DNA of 64,000 nucleotides from Streptomyces niveus (GTDB lineage Bacteria; Actinomycetota; Actinomycetes; Streptomycetales; Streptomycetaceae): NCBI RefSeq assembly GCF_002009175.1, contig NZ_CP018047.1, positions 3,782,001 to 3,846,000 of the forward strand, read 5' to 3'. Shown piece by piece: positions 41,501 to 50,383 of this stretch (position 1 is its first letter; each line of letters starts with the position of its first letter). The notes under the pieces were generated by a model. It saw only the letters and a program-made list of their open reading frames with translations, ran no database searches and was not told where the DNA came from. The position numbers and the translations under genes were made by a program.

Positions 41501-42004
41501 ATGTCCCCCGCACGGACGAGATTCGCCCGCCTCACCGGAGTCGGCACGGCGGTCCTCCTCGCCACCGGCGCCCTCACCGCCCCCTCGGCCGTCGCCGACG
41601 AGAAGCCGCACTGCGCCGTCGACGTCGCCACGAACGCCGAGACCTGCTTCGCGACCCTCCCCGAAGCGCTCGACGCCGCCAGGAGCGGCCAGGGCAACGG
41701 TCCGCGGACCATGGCCGGCGACGTCATCCAGGGCACGTTCTTCGACGATCCCCAGTTCGGCGGCGCCTCCCTCACCGTCTACGGCACCGCGCCGTGCGAG
41801 AAGGACGGCTGGGTCAACTACCAGTACGACCTCCCGGACGACTGGAAGAACCGCATCAGCTCCGTCCAGCCCTGGGCCAACTGCTGGCTCTGGCTCTACC
41901 CGGAGCCGGGGCTCGGCGGTGACCGTGACGGACCGTTCGAGGAGAACGCCGCGGACATCGGCGGCCTCATGAACGACCGCACCCAGTCCATCGGCTTCAG
42001 CTGA
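41501..42004 (+). CDS. Secreted peptidase-inhibitor I36-like / beta-gamma-crystallin-type protein
   Basis: A 167-residue secreted protein. A Sec signal (RFARLTGVGTAVLLATGALT, cleavage near AVA-DEKP) precedes a mature domain of about 135 residues with paired Cys and crystallin-like strands (GTFFDDPQFGGASLTVYG, WVNYQYDLPDDWKNRISSVQ, NCWLWLYPEPGLGG). This matches the I36/SMPI-like family of Streptomyces proteinase inhibitors or related beta-gamma-crystallin proteins. ATG at 41501 has GGAG 6 bp upstream. It is followed 98 bp later by another secreted-protein gene on the same strand. Confidence 0.78.
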   Translation: MSPARTRFARLTGVGTAVLLATGALTAPSAVADEKPHCAVDVATNAETCFATLPEALDAARSGQGNGPRTMAGDVIQGTFFDDPQFGGASLTVYGTAPCEKDGWVNYQYDLPDDWKNRISSVQPWANCWLWLYPEPGLGGDRDGPFEENAADIGGLMNDRTQSIGFS

Positions 42005-42102
42005 GCCGACGGCCCCCGGCCTCCACGGCCCCCGGACCGGACCCGGCCCCCACGCCGGCCCGGCCCCGTACGACACAACCCCCCACACAGCACGGAGCAC
42101 CG

Positions 42103-42756
42103 ATGAAGAACACACAGAACACGAAAAACACGAAGAACAGGCGAGCGAAGACCCGGCTCCCCATCCTGCTGGCCGCCGCCCTCACCACCGGCGGCATGGC
42201 CCTGGCCCCCACCAGCGCCCAGGCGGCCGACGAGCAGCCCACCATCCGTGAACTGCTCGACAAGTGCGACAACGGCACCGACCTCTGCGTCTTCCACCCC
42301 TCCGGCCCGCCCGAGGAGTCCATGGGCGAGGCGCACCAGGTCGGTGACAGCGCCTTCAACTGCACCGCCGACCTCCAGCGCTCCACGGTCGGCTGGTCCG
42401 ACACCACCGGCGAGTCCAACAGCGTCGGCGTCTCACTGAGCGCGGAGGTCGGCTTCGCGGAGGTCTTCAAGGTGAGCATCGAGACCAACTACAGCCACAC
42501 CTGGGAGAGTTCGCACACCGAGTCGGAGCAGACGAACGTCGACGTACGGCCGGGTGAGGTCGGCTGGGTGACGCGTGCGGCGCAGATGCAGCGCGTCAGC
42601 GGCCAGTACGAGCTGCACTTCGAGGACAAGTTCTACGGCCACTACTACTGGTACGTGCCGTTCGACGCGACCGGCCCGCTGCCCGACGCACCGAGCACCA
42701 AGACGCAGCACACCCGTCCGATGACGGACCAGGAGCGGTCCGAGCACTGCGGCTGA
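42103..42756 (+). CDS. Secreted aerolysin/ETX-MTX2-like beta-rich protein
   Basis: A 217-residue exported protein. The basic start KNTQNTKNTKNRR and hydrophobic LPILLAAALTTGGMALAP form a Sec signal cut near AQA-ADEQ. The mature part has long alternating Ser/Thr/Val strands: VGWSDTTGESNSVGVSLSAE, VSIETNYSHTWESSHTESE, VDVRPGEVGWVTRAAQ, VSGQYELHFEDKFYGHYYWY. This resembles the pore-forming insertion region of aerolysin-type (ETX/MTX2) toxins. Similar Streptomyces proteins are, as far as I know, uncharacterised. A toxin role is inference from strand pattern only. Confidence 0.65.
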   Translation: MKNTQNTKNTKNRRAKTRLPILLAAALTTGGMALAPTSAQAADEQPTIRELLDKCDNGTDLCVFHPSGPPEESMGEAHQVGDSAFNCTADLQRSTVGWSDTTGESNSVGVSLSAEVGFAEVFKVSIETNYSHTWESSHTESEQTNVDVRPGEVGWVTRAAQMQRVSGQYELHFEDKFYGHYYWYVPFDATGPLPDAPSTKTQHTRPMTDQERSEHCG

Positions 42757-42776
42757 CGCCACCCTCCTTACAGAAG

Positions 42777-42814
42777 TCGCCGGGCGGACCGCACACACGC
42801 GGTCCGCCCGGCGA
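42777..42814. terminator. Bidirectional terminator hairpin
   Basis: Perfect 16-bp arms (42777-42792 and 42799-42814, CGCCGGGCGGACCGC on the left) flank the loop ACACAC, between the convergent secreted-protein and SseB-like genes. Pyrimidine-rich TCTCTCTT follows on the right. Confidence 0.88.
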
Positions 42815-42870
42815 TCTCTCTTCAGAAGAGGATCAGGTCCTCAAGAGCATCGCGCTCAGCAGGATCGTGC

Positions 42871-43335
42871 TCAGCCGTACATCCGGCGCATCGCGAAGTC
42901 GACCATCTGCTCCACGGCCTTCGCGTCGAAGACCATCCGGTGGTCGCCCTCCATGTCGATCACGAAGCCGTACCCCGTCGGCAGCAGATCGATCACCTCC
43001 GCGCCCGTGATCACGAAGTACTTCGACTCCTTGCCCGCGTACCGCCGCAGCTCCTTGAGCGTGCTGAACATCGGGATGACCGGCTGCTGGGTGTTGTGCA
43101 GGGCCAGGAACCCCGGATTGTCACCGCGCGGGCAGTAGACCTTCGACGTCGCGAAGATCTGCTGGAAGTCCTCGGCGGAGAGCGACCCGGTCGTGAACGC
43201 CCGCACCGCGTCCGCCAGCGACGGAGGGGACGGCTCCGGGTACAGCGGCTGCTCCCCGTATCCGCCGCCGCCCATCGGCTGCTGCGGGGGTGCGTACTGC
43301 TGCTGGGCGCCAGGATTCTGGTCGTAGCCGTACAT
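42871..43335 (-). CDS. SseB-family protein
   Basis: A 154-residue soluble protein. The first 40 residues are Gln/Pro/Gly-rich and disordered (MYGYDQNPGAQQQYAPPQQP); the rest is an SseB-type domain (LADAVRAFTTGSLSAEDFQQ, ALHNTQQPVIPMFSTLKELR, TGYGFVIDMEGDHRMVFDAK). SseB-like domains in actinomycetes are of unknown function. ATG at 43335 begins the usual MYGYDQ start; in-frame codons further upstream overlap the fatty-acid-gene promoter. It is divergent from the acyl-CoA dehydrogenase gene. Confidence 0.82.
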   Translation of the reverse strand: MYGYDQNPGAQQQYAPPQQPMGGGGYGEQPLYPEPSPPSLADAVRAFTTGSLSAEDFQQIFATSKVYCPRGDNPGFLALHNTQQPVIPMFSTLKELRRYAGKESKYFVITGAEVIDLLPTGYGFVIDMEGDHRMVFDAKAVEQMVDFAMRRMYG

Positions 43336-43416
43336 GCCGCCAAGAGTACTGAGGAAAGCCCCGCCGATGGGCCGCATGTGACCCTCGTCGTCCTCGTCAC
43401 AGATGTCCGGCGGGGG

Positions 43417-43443
43417 TTGCATCTTATTACCGACGGGTAGCAT
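43417..43443 (+). promoter_or_regulatory. Promoter/operator of the acyl-CoA dehydrogenase gene
   Basis: TTGCAT (43417-43422) and TAGCAT (43438-43443) could be -35 and -10 (15-bp spacer, short). Between and overlapping them, TTACCGACGGGTAG (43427-43440) is an imperfect dyad of the kind bound by TetR-type fatty-acid regulators in actinomycetes. The regulator is not in the window. Confidence 0.5.
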
Positions 43444-43508
43444 CATCGGAGTCACTACTGATACGCGTTCGAGGAATTTGCCTCCCAACCGCTTACGGAG
43501 CCGTCGCC

Positions 43509-45335
43509 ATGGGGCACTACAAGTCGAATCTCCGCGACATCGAGTTCAACCTCTTCGAGGTCCTCGGGCGCGACAAGCTGTACGGCACGGGCCCGTTCGC
43601 GGAGATGGACGTCGAGACCGCCAGGACCGTCCTCGCCGAGGTCACCAAGCTCGCCGAGTCCGAGCTCGCCGCCTCCTACGCGGACGCGGACCGCAATCCG
43701 CCCGTCTTCGACCCGAAGACCAACACCGCTCCGGTGCCCGCCTCCTTCAAGAAGAGCTACCAGGCCTTCATGGACTCGGAGTACTGGCGCCTCGGCCTCC
43801 CCGAGGAGATCGGCGGCACCACTTCCCCCCGCTCCCTGATCTGGGCCTACGCGGAGCTGCTGCTCGGCGCCAATCCGGCGATCTGGATGTACACCTCGGG
43901 ACCGGCCTTCGCCGGCATCCTCTTCGAGGAGGGCAACGAGGCGCAGAAGAAGATCGCCGAGATCGCCGTCGAGAAGCAGTGGGGCTCGACGATGGTCCTC
44001 ACCGAGCCCGACGCGGGCTCGGACGTGGGCGCGGGCCGAGCAAAGGCTGTCGAGCAGGAGGACGGTTCCTGGCACATCGAGGGCGTGAAGCGCTTCATCA
44101 CCTCCGGCGAGCACGACATGTCGGAGAACATCCTTCACTACGTGCTGGCCCGCCCCGAGAGCGCCGGCCCCGGCACCAAAGGCCTGTCGCTCTTCCTCGT
44201 ACCGAAGTACGAGTTCGACTGGGAGACCGGCGAGCTGGGCGAGCGCAACGGCGTCTACGCGACGAACGTCGAGCACAAGATGGGCCTCAAGGCGTCCAAC
44301 ACGTGCGAGCTGACCTTCGGCGACCGCCACCCGGCCAAGGGCTGGCTGATCGGTGACAAGCACGAGGGCATCCGCCAGATGTTCATGATCATCGAGTTCG
44401 CCCGGATGATGGTCGGCACGAAGGCCATCGCCGCGCTCTCGACGGGTTATCTGAACGCGCTGGAGTACGCCAAGGAGCGCGTCCAGGGCCCGGACCTGTC
44501 GCAGTTCATGGACAAGAGCGCGCCCAAGGTCACCATCACGCACCACCCGGACGTGCGCCGCTCGCTCATGACGCAGAAGGCGTACGCGGAGGGCATGCGC
44601 GCGCTGGTGCTCTACACCGCCTCCCTCCAGGACGAGATCGCCAAGAAGGAGGCGGAGGGCGAGGACGTCAAGGCGGACCACGCGCTGAACGACCTGCTGC
44701 TGCCGATCGTGAAGGGCTACGGCTCCGAGAAGTCGTACGAACAGCTCGCCCAGTCGCTCCAGACGCTCGGCGGCTCGGGGTATCTCCAGGAGTACCCGAT
44801 CGAGCAGTACATCCGGGACGCCAAGATCGACACTCTTTACGAGGGCACCACCGCCATCCAGGGCCAGGACTTCTTCTTCAGGAAGATCGTCCGCGACCAG
44901 GGCCAGGCGCTGAACACCCTCTCCGAGGAGATCAAGCAGTTCCTCGCCGTCGGCACCGGCGGCACCGAGCTGGCCCCGGCCCGCGACGCGCTGGCCAAGG
45001 CGGCCGTCGACCTGGAGGCGATCGTCGGGAAGATGCTGACCGATCTCACCGCCACCGCCGAGGACGTCAAGAACATCTACAAGGTGGGCCTCAACACCAC
45101 CCGCCTGCTGATGGCGTCGGGCGACGTCGTCGTCGGCTATCTGCTGCTGCGCGGCGCGGCGGTCGCCGTGGAGAAGCTGGAGACGGCCTCCGCGAAGGAC
45201 GTGCCCTTCTACCAGGGCAAGATCGCGGCGGCGAAGTTCTTCGCGGGCAGCGTCCTGCCGGGCGTCTCGGTGGAGCGCGCGATCGCCGAGTCGGTCGACA
45301 ACTCCCTGATGGAGCTGGACGAGGCGGCGTTCTGA
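43509..45335 (+). CDS. Acyl-CoA dehydrogenase, long FadE-type
   Basis: A 608-residue flavoenzyme catalysing the first oxidation of fatty-acid beta-oxidation. It has the N-terminal helical domain, the FAD/beta domain ([27 protein letters not shown]), the GFxSTxxN-like [13 protein letters not shown] strand region, and the C-terminal domain with the catalytic Glu in [17 protein letters not shown]-terminal extension of about 120 residues ([20 protein letters not shown] onward) marks the large actinobacterial subgroup. ATG at 43509. A probable TetR operator lies upstream. Confidence 0.93.
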   Translation: MGHYKSNLRDIEFNLFEVLGRDKLYGTGPFAEMDVETARTVLAEVTKLAESELAASYADADRNPPVFDPKTNTAPVPASFKKSYQAFMDSEYWRLGLPEEIGGTTSPRSLIWAYAELLLGANPAIWMYTSGPAFAGILFEEGNEAQKKIAEIAVEKQWGSTMVLTEPDAGSDVGAGRAKAVEQEDGSWHIEGVKRFITSGEHDMSENILHYVLARPESAGPGTKGLSLFLVPKYEFDWETGELGERNGVYATNVEHKMGLKASNTCELTFGDRHPAKGWLIGDKHEGIRQMFMIIEFARMMVGTKAIAALSTGYLNALEYAKERVQGPDLSQFMDKSAPKVTITHHPDVRRSLMTQKAYAEGMRALVLYTASLQDEIAKKEAEGEDVKADHALNDLLLPIVKGYGSEKSYEQLAQSLQTLGGSGYLQEYPIEQYIRDAKIDTLYEGTTAIQGQDFFFRKIVRDQGQALNTLSEEIKQFLAVGTGGTELAPARDALAKAAVDLEAIVGKMLTDLTATAEDVKNIYKVGLNTTRLLMASGDVVVGYLLLRGAAVAVEKLETASAKDVPFYQGKIAAAKFFAGSVLPGVSVERAIAESVDNSLMELDEAAF

Positions 45336-45386
45336 TGGTGCGGTGACGGAAGGTCCGATTCGCCGGGCCGGTCGGGTGGCCGGTTC

Positions 45387-45438
45387 GTCCTCAATCGCCG
45401 GACGGGCTGAAAATTCAGCCCGTCCGGCGATTGAGGAC
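45387..45438. terminator. Perfect 52-bp palindrome (archetype of the repeat family)
   Basis: Arms of 25 bp at 45387-45411 and 45414-45438 are exact reverse complements around AA. The right arm begins TTCAGCCCGTCCGGCG and ends ATTGAGGAC. It lies 50 bp after the acyl-CoA dehydrogenase stop, upstream of the co-directional aminopeptidase, and should act as a terminator in both directions. Confidence 0.9.
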
Positions 45439-45539
45439 AAGCGCGGCCCACGAGCCGCGCAACCCGGCCACCGCTCCCCGGCACCACCGCACCCTCGTCC
45501 ACACGAACACGCCAAACCGTGGCTCGTTATGGTGATCCC

Positions 45540-46844
45540 ATGAGCACACCCGCCCGCTTCGACCGCGGCCACACCGACGACCTGATGACCTTCCTCGCCG
45601 CCAGCCCCACGCCGTACCACGCGGTGGCGAACGCGGCCGAGCGCCTGGAGAAGGCCGGCTTCCGGCAGGTCCTGGAGACGGACGCGTGGGAGGGGACCAC
45701 CGGCGGCAAGTACGTCCTTCGGGGCGGTGCGCTCATCGCGTGGTACGTCCCCGAGGGGGCCGCGCCGCACACGCCGTTCCGGATCGTCGGCGCGCACACC
45801 GACTCGCCCAACCTCCGGGTGAAGCCGCTGCCGGACACCGGTGCGTACGGCTGGCGGCAGGTCGCCGTCGAGGTGTACGGCGGGCCGCTGCTCAACACCT
45901 GGCTGGACCGGGACCTCGGGCTGGCCGGCCGCCTCTCCCTGCGGGACGGCACGCACCGGCTGATCAATGTGGACCGGCCCCTGATGCGCGTACCGCAACT
46001 GGCCGTCCACCTCGACCGCGGCGTCAACACCGACGGTCTCAAGCTGAACCCGCAGCGGCACATGCAGCCGATCTGGGGTCTCGGCGAGGCCGAGGAGGGC
46101 GACCTGATCCGGTTCGTCGCCGAGGAGTCCGGGCTCGACGCCTCCGACGTCACGGGCTGGGACCTGATGGCGCATTCCGTCGAGCCGCCCGCCTACCTCG
46201 GACGCGACCGCGAACTGATGGCCGGACCCCGGATGGACAACCTGCTGTCGGTGCACGCCGGAACGGCCGCGCTGGCCGCCGTCGCGGGATCCGCCGGATC
46301 GGGCACGGCCCTGCCGTACATCCCGGTGCTCGCCGCCTTCGACCACGAGGAGAGCGGCTCCCAGTCCGACACCGGCGCGGACGGGCCGCTGCTGGGCACG
46401 GTGATGGAGCGCTCGGTGCTGGCGCGCGGCGGTTCGTACGAGGACCGGGCACGGGCCCTGGCGGGCACGGTCTGCCTCTCCTCCGACACCGGGCACGCCG
46501 TGCACCCGAACTACGCGGAGCGCCACGACCCGACGCACCACCCGCGCGCCAACGGCGGCCCGATCCTGAAGGTCAACGTCAACATGCGCTACGCCACGGA
46601 CGGCGGCGGGCGCGCGGTGTTCGCGGCGGCGTGCGAGCGGGCGGGGGTGCCGTGGCAGACGTTCGTCTCGAACAACTCGATGCCCTGCGGCACGACGATC
46701 GGCCCGATCACCGCGGCCAGGCACGGCATCAAGACGGTCGACATCGGCGCGGCGATCGTGTCGATGCACAGCGCGCGTGAACTGTGCGGCGCGGACGACC
46801 CGTTCCTGCTGGCGAACGCGCTGGCGGCGTTCCTCGAAGGCTGA
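45540..46844 (+). CDS. M18 family aminopeptidase
   Basis: A 434-residue cytosolic di-metal aminopeptidase of the aspartyl aminopeptidase family, forming tetrahedral dodecamers. Metal and catalytic motifs are IVGAHTDSPNLRVKP, FDHEESGSQSDTGADGPLL and a C-terminal His in VSMHSARELCG. SNNSMPCGTTIGPITAA is also a family signature. It removes N-terminal residues, often acidic or neutral, in peptide turnover. ATG at 45540; the neighbouring upstream ATG at 45519 is in frame but gives a non-conserved extension. Confidence 0.93.
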   Translation: MSTPARFDRGHTDDLMTFLAASPTPYHAVANAAERLEKAGFRQVLETDAWEGTTGGKYVLRGGALIAWYVPEGAAPHTPFRIVGAHTDSPNLRVKPLPDTGAYGWRQVAVEVYGGPLLNTWLDRDLGLAGRLSLRDGTHRLINVDRPLMRVPQLAVHLDRGVNTDGLKLNPQRHMQPIWGLGEAEEGDLIRFVAEESGLDASDVTGWDLMAHSVEPPAYLGRDRELMAGPRMDNLLSVHAGTAALAAVAGSAGSGTALPYIPVLAAFDHEESGSQSDTGADGPLLGTVMERSVLARGGSYEDRARALAGTVCLSSDTGHAVHPNYAERHDPTHHPRANGGPILKVNVNMRYATDGGGRAVFAAACERAGVPWQTFVSNNSMPCGTTIGPITAARHGIKTVDIGAAIVSMHSARELCGADDPFLLANALAAFLEG

Positions 46845-46866
46845 ATTCCCTTCTCCTGCATGGGTG

Positions 46867-46902
46867 TTCCCGGGCCGGGTACCCGCATTAACGGCCCGGG
46901 AA
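46867..46902. terminator. Stem-loop between the aminopeptidase and DUF6458 genes
   Basis: Perfect 10-bp arms TTCCCGGGCC (46867-46876) and GGCCCGGGAA (46893-46902) enclose 16 nt that themselves contain GGGTACCC. It starts 22 bp after the aminopeptidase stop. Confidence 0.65.
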
Positions 46903-46933
46903 TGGCCACCATTCGTATCAGGAGGCGGGATTC

Positions 46934-47152
46934 ATGGGCATTGGCGGATGCATCGCACTCATCGCGGTGGGGGCGATCCTCACGTTCGCGACGGACTGGG
47001 AGGCCGAGAGCGTCAATCTCGACCTGGTCGGGGTGATCCTGATGGCGGTCGGCCTGATAGGCATCGCGACATTCACGAGCATCGCAAAACGCCGCCGCGC
47101 GGTGGTGGCCCCTCCGACGGTCATCGAACGCGACCACCACCAGGGCCTGTAG
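46934..47152 (+). CDS. DUF6458 family small membrane protein
   Basis: A 72-residue protein with two transmembrane helices (MGIGGCIALIAVGAILTF; LDLVGVILMAVGLIGIATF) and a polar C-terminus ending ERDHHQGL. This matches DUF6458 of actinobacteria, function unknown. The ATG at 46934 has a strong AGGAGG ribosome site 8 bp upstream, supporting translation despite the small size. Confidence 0.85.
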   Translation: MGIGGCIALIAVGAILTFATDWEAESVNLDLVGVILMAVGLIGIATFTSIAKRRRAVVAPPTVIERDHHQGL

Positions 47153-47189
47153 GCCCGCCGAACGGTCCAGGCGGCGGCCAACTCCAGCC

Positions 47190-47341
47190 CGCCCGGCGGG
47201 CATCTCAAGCCCGCCTGCGGCAACCGCAAGCCCGTCCGGCGATTGAGGACACCCCACCACCGGCGGCCCGTTCTCAACCCGCCCGGCAGGCAACTCCACC
47301 CCGCCCGGCGGGCATCTCAAGCCCGTCCGGCGATTGAGGAC
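47190..47341. repeat. Palindromic repeat arms (family copies 5) between convergent genes
   Basis: Full arms with GTCCGGCGATTGAGGAC at 47227-47250 and 47317-47341; truncated CCCGCCCGGCGGGCATCTCAAG fragments near 47189 and 47300. They separate the DUF6458 gene from the leftward thioredoxin-NHL gene. Confidence 0.8.
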
Positions 47342-47387
47342 GAACCGCCCACCGGGCGGCCCCGGTCACAGCACCACGCCCAGAGAC

Positions 47388-49229
47388 CTACGCGTCGAGC
47401 CCCGCCAGCACCAACCCCAACCGCCCAACCCCCGCGGAGCTCACCCGCACCGGAACCCCCCAGTCCTGCTGGTGCACATGGCACGCCGGGTACTCGATCT
47501 CCGGCGCGTCGTCGCAGGACGCCGCCATCGCCGAGACGTGCAGCACCCCCTCGGTGACGCCGTCCGCCAGCACCAGCTCGCGGCCCAGCTCCGTGCCGGC
47601 GCCGGCCCCCTCCGCCAGCAGCTCCGGCGGCGTGGCCGAGACCAGGAGCCGGGTCGAGGGACCGTAACGGGTGTCCAGCTTCTGCCCCTTGGGCGCCTCG
47701 AAGACGACGTCGAGCCGCAGCGCGCCCGGCGAGACCTCGGTCGCGGCGCGCTGCGTGCGGTGCGCCACCGACTCGACGCGTACGGCCTCCTCGGGCAGCC
47801 TCAGCCGGGTCAGCCGGTGCCGCGCGGACTCGACCACCACGATGTCGTCACCGACGAGCACCGCGTCCGACGGCTCCCGCAGATCCGTGGCGAGTGTCGT
47901 GACCTCCCCGGTCGCCGGGTCGTAGCGGCGCAGGGCGTGGTTGTACGTGTCCGAGACGGCCACCGAGCCGTCCGGCAGGGCGGTCACGCCGAGCGGGTGC
48001 TGGAGCAGCGCCTGCTCCGCCGGACCGTCGCGGTGGCCGAAGTCGAAGAGCCCGGTGCCGACGGCGGTCCGTACGGCGTAGCCGTCCCCGTCCCGCTCCA
48101 CGTACCGCAGCGCGCTGGTCTCGGAGTCGGCGACCCACAGCCGGTCCTCGGTCGCGGCCAGCCCGGACGGCTGCGCGAACCACGCCTCGGCGGCGGGCCC
48201 GTCGACCAGGCCCTCGTTGGTCGTCCCGGCCGCGACCTCGACAGTGCCGGTCGCCGGGTCGTACGTCCACAGCTGGTGCACCCCGGCCATCGCGATCCAC
48301 AGCCGGTCGTTCCACCAGGCCACGTCCCACGGCGAGGAGAGCGCCACGTCGAGCGCGGGCCCGTGGGCCGGTGAGCCCTGCCACCACTGGCTGCCCGTGC
48401 CGGCCAGGGTCTCGACGGCGCCGGAGTCCGGGTCGTACGCGCGGACGGCGTGGTTCACGGTGTCGGCGACCGCGATGCGGCCGTTCGGCAGCGGGGCGAG
48501 CCCCTGCGGCTCGTTGAAGGCGGCGTCGGGGCCGTCGCCGAAGCCGCGCTGCCCCGTCCCGACGCGCCGTACGACGCTCTCGCCGTCCGCCGCCAGCTCG
48601 ACCAGCTGGTGCCGGGTGGAGTCGGACACCAGGAAGTTCCCCGAGGGCAGCACGACCGCCTTGCCGGGGAAGCGCAGGTCGGTGGCGACGGGCTCGGGCG
48701 CGACATAGGGCCCGTCGCCGCGCCGCAGGGTCCCCTTCGCGGCGTGCTCGGCCTCCAGCTCCTCGACCAGCTTCTCGATCGCGTGCGCGTGGCCCTCGCC
48801 CGCGTGCTGGGCGACGACGTACCCCTCGGGGTCGATGACGACGAGCGTGGGCCAGGCCCGTACCGCGTACTGCTTCCAGGTCGCCAGCTCCGGATCGTCC
48901 AGGACCGGGTGGTGCACCTCGTACCGCTCGACGGCGTCGACGACGGCGGCGTGCTCGGCCTCGTGGACGAACTTCGGCGAGTGGACCCCGATGATCACCA
49001 CGGTGTCGCTGTGCTTCTGCTCCAGCTCCCGCAACTCGTCCAGAACATGCAGGCAGTTGATGCAGCAGAAGGTCCAGAAGTCGAGCAGGACGATGCGTCC
49101 GCGCAGGTCGGCGAGGGTGAGCTGGTTGCCGCCCGTGTTCAGCCAGCCGCCCTTGCCGATTAGCTCAGGAGCACGGACACGGGCACGGCGGCGGGGCGCG
49201 GGGGCGGGCTGCGGGGCGGGATCGTTCAT
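47388..49229 (-). CDS. Thioredoxin-like / NHL repeat protein
   Basis: A 613-residue protein. Residues about 20-165 form a TlpA/alkyl-hydroperoxide-reductase-type thioredoxin fold with redox motif WTFCCINC (CxxC) and WPTLVVIDPEG. Residues about 190-500 form NHL-type beta-propeller repeats (LPSGNFLVSDSTRHQLVELA, PLPNGRIAVADTVNHAVRAY, LPDGSVAVSDTYNHALRRY). The architecture parallels NHLRC2, a conserved but poorly understood family. No signal peptide is evident. ATG at 49229. Confidence 0.9.
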   Translation of the reverse strand: MNDPAPQPAPAPRRRARVRAPELIGKGGWLNTGGNQLTLADLRGRIVLLDFWTFCCINCLHVLDELRELEQKHSDTVVIIGVHSPKFVHEAEHAAVVDAVERYEVHHPVLDDPELATWKQYAVRAWPTLVVIDPEGYVVAQHAGEGHAHAIEKLVEELEAEHAAKGTLRRGDGPYVAPEPVATDLRFPGKAVVLPSGNFLVSDSTRHQLVELAADGESVVRRVGTGQRGFGDGPDAAFNEPQGLAPLPNGRIAVADTVNHAVRAYDPDSGAVETLAGTGSQWWQGSPAHGPALDVALSSPWDVAWWNDRLWIAMAGVHQLWTYDPATGTVEVAAGTTNEGLVDGPAAEAWFAQPSGLAATEDRLWVADSETSALRYVERDGDGYAVRTAVGTGLFDFGHRDGPAEQALLQHPLGVTALPDGSVAVSDTYNHALRRYDPATGEVTTLATDLREPSDAVLVGDDIVVVESARHRLTRLRLPEEAVRVESVAHRTQRAATEVSPGALRLDVVFEAPKGQKLDTRYGPSTRLLVSATPPELLAEGAGAGTELGRELVLADGVTEGVLHVSAMAASCDDAPEIEYPACHVHQQDWGVPVRVSSAGVGRLGLVLAGLDA

Positions 49230-49291
49230 GGTTCAAGCTTGCCATCCGGGTGTGAACACCGGATCACACGCTCGGCCGCGCGCCCCGCCTC

Positions 49292-50305
49292 CTACGGATC
49301 GCCCGCCCGGACGAGCGTCTCCCCCGCCTCCGTACGGAAGTACAGCACCGACCGGCCCACGCGGCGCCGGCGGATCAGCCCCGCGTCCAGCAGGACCTTC
49401 AGATGGCGGCCCACCGAGCCGAGCCCCTGGTCGGTCAGCGCCACGAGCTGCGTCGTGCTCTTCGGGGCGCCGAGGAGGACGAGGACTCCCGCCCGCGCGG
49501 GGCCGAGCAGCGCCCGCAGCGGCTCGGGCACCCGCGCCCGGCCCGTGTCTGCGAGGGCGCCCGCGCACGGGTACACCACGGCGTAGCGGTCCGCGTCCCA
49601 GGACACCCAGCCCGTGTGCGGTGTGACGGGCACGAACATCAGCCGCACGCCGGGGATCACCTGCGAGGGGCCGCCACGCGTGTTGATCTGGAGGCGGCTG
49701 CCGCCGAGCCAGCGCATACCCGGACGCATGTCGCTCAGGGCGCTCGCCCAGCCGCCCTGGCTCAACTGGGCCGTACGGGCGAGGACATCCGCCTCGATGA
49801 GACGGCGGCGGCGCGGCCAGTACGGCAGCACGGCCTCGGACCACACCCACTCCAGGACGGTGGCAGCTCGTTCCGGCAGGTCGGAGCGGTCCAGGCGGGC
49901 GGGGAGGGGGCCGTCCAGGGACAGGAGGAGATCGTCGCGGGCGCGCTCGGGCGGGGTCTCCCGGATCCGTACGAGCTCGTCCTCGAAAGAGGGCTCGCCG
50001 TCACGGTCGCCGGAAGGCGTGGCAGTCGGTGTCGGAGTCGGAGTCGGAGTCGGCGTGATGAAGTCCGCGTTCCAGGTGCGGCCGAAGGCCGACCGTACGA
50101 GCAGCGCCGTGACCGGGTCGGCCGCCTGCCGGGCCCGGTAGGCCGGCAGATGCGCGTCGAGCCATGCCCGCTCGCCGGGGTGCGCGCCCGCGTGCGCGGC
50201 CGTTCCGCGCTCCAGTGCCTTCAGGCTCGCCACGGTCTCGGCCAAGGGGGAGATCACGAACCGGCTGCCCGCCAGCGTGTCCGCGTCGATCTGCCACCAG
50301 CCCAC
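49292..50305 (-). CDS. ArsR-like winged-helix regulator with DUF5937-type N-terminal domain
   Basis: A 337-residue regulator. The N-terminal 250 residues (WWQIDADTLAGSRFVISPLA...) form a DUF5937-like domain and the C-terminus an ArsR wHTH (GPARAGVLVLLGAPKSTTQL, LGSVGRHLKVLLDAGLIRRR, GRSVLYFRT). A PTPTPTPTPTAT microsatellite-coded linker (50034-50058) interrupts the N-terminal domain. The start is a GTG at 50305 with GGGAGG 7 bp upstream; the frame runs on to 51391 only as a shadow of the MFS gene. A perfect inverted repeat separates it from the divergent MFS gene, its probable target. Confidence 0.85.
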   Translation of the reverse strand: MGWWQIDADTLAGSRFVISPLAETVASLKALERGTAAHAGAHPGERAWLDAHLPAYRARQAADPVTALLVRSAFGRTWNADFITPTPTPTPTPTATPSGDRDGEPSFEDELVRIRETPPERARDDLLLSLDGPLPARLDRSDLPERAATVLEWVWSEAVLPYWPRRRRLIEADVLARTAQLSQGGWASALSDMRPGMRWLGGSRLQINTRGGPSQVIPGVRLMFVPVTPHTGWVSWDADRYAVVYPCAGALADTGRARVPEPLRALLGPARAGVLVLLGAPKSTTQLVALTDQGLGSVGRHLKVLLDAGLIRRRRVGRSVLYFRTEAGETLVRAGDP

Positions 50306-50322
50306 GCGCCACCTCCCACCTG

Positions 50323-50346
50323 ATGTTTCGCTCCAGCGCGAAACAT
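50323..50346. promoter_or_regulatory. Perfect inverted repeat operator between the ArsR-like and MFS genes
   Basis: ATGTTTCGC (50323-50331) and GCGAAACAT (50338-50346) are exact reverse complements with a 6-bp spacer, in a 78-bp divergent gap. The outer TGTTTCGC/GCGAAACA is AT-rich for this genome. It should be the binding site of the adjacent ArsR-like regulator. Confidence 0.7.
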
Positions 50347-50383
50347 TAACGCGCCGTCGGCGGCCCCACCGAGACTCCCCGGC

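Noticed and set aside
43455..46769. 1104-codon leftward open frame
   Set aside because: It spans the acyl-CoA dehydrogenase and M18 aminopeptidase genes antisense and shows no domain; it is a codon-bias shadow.
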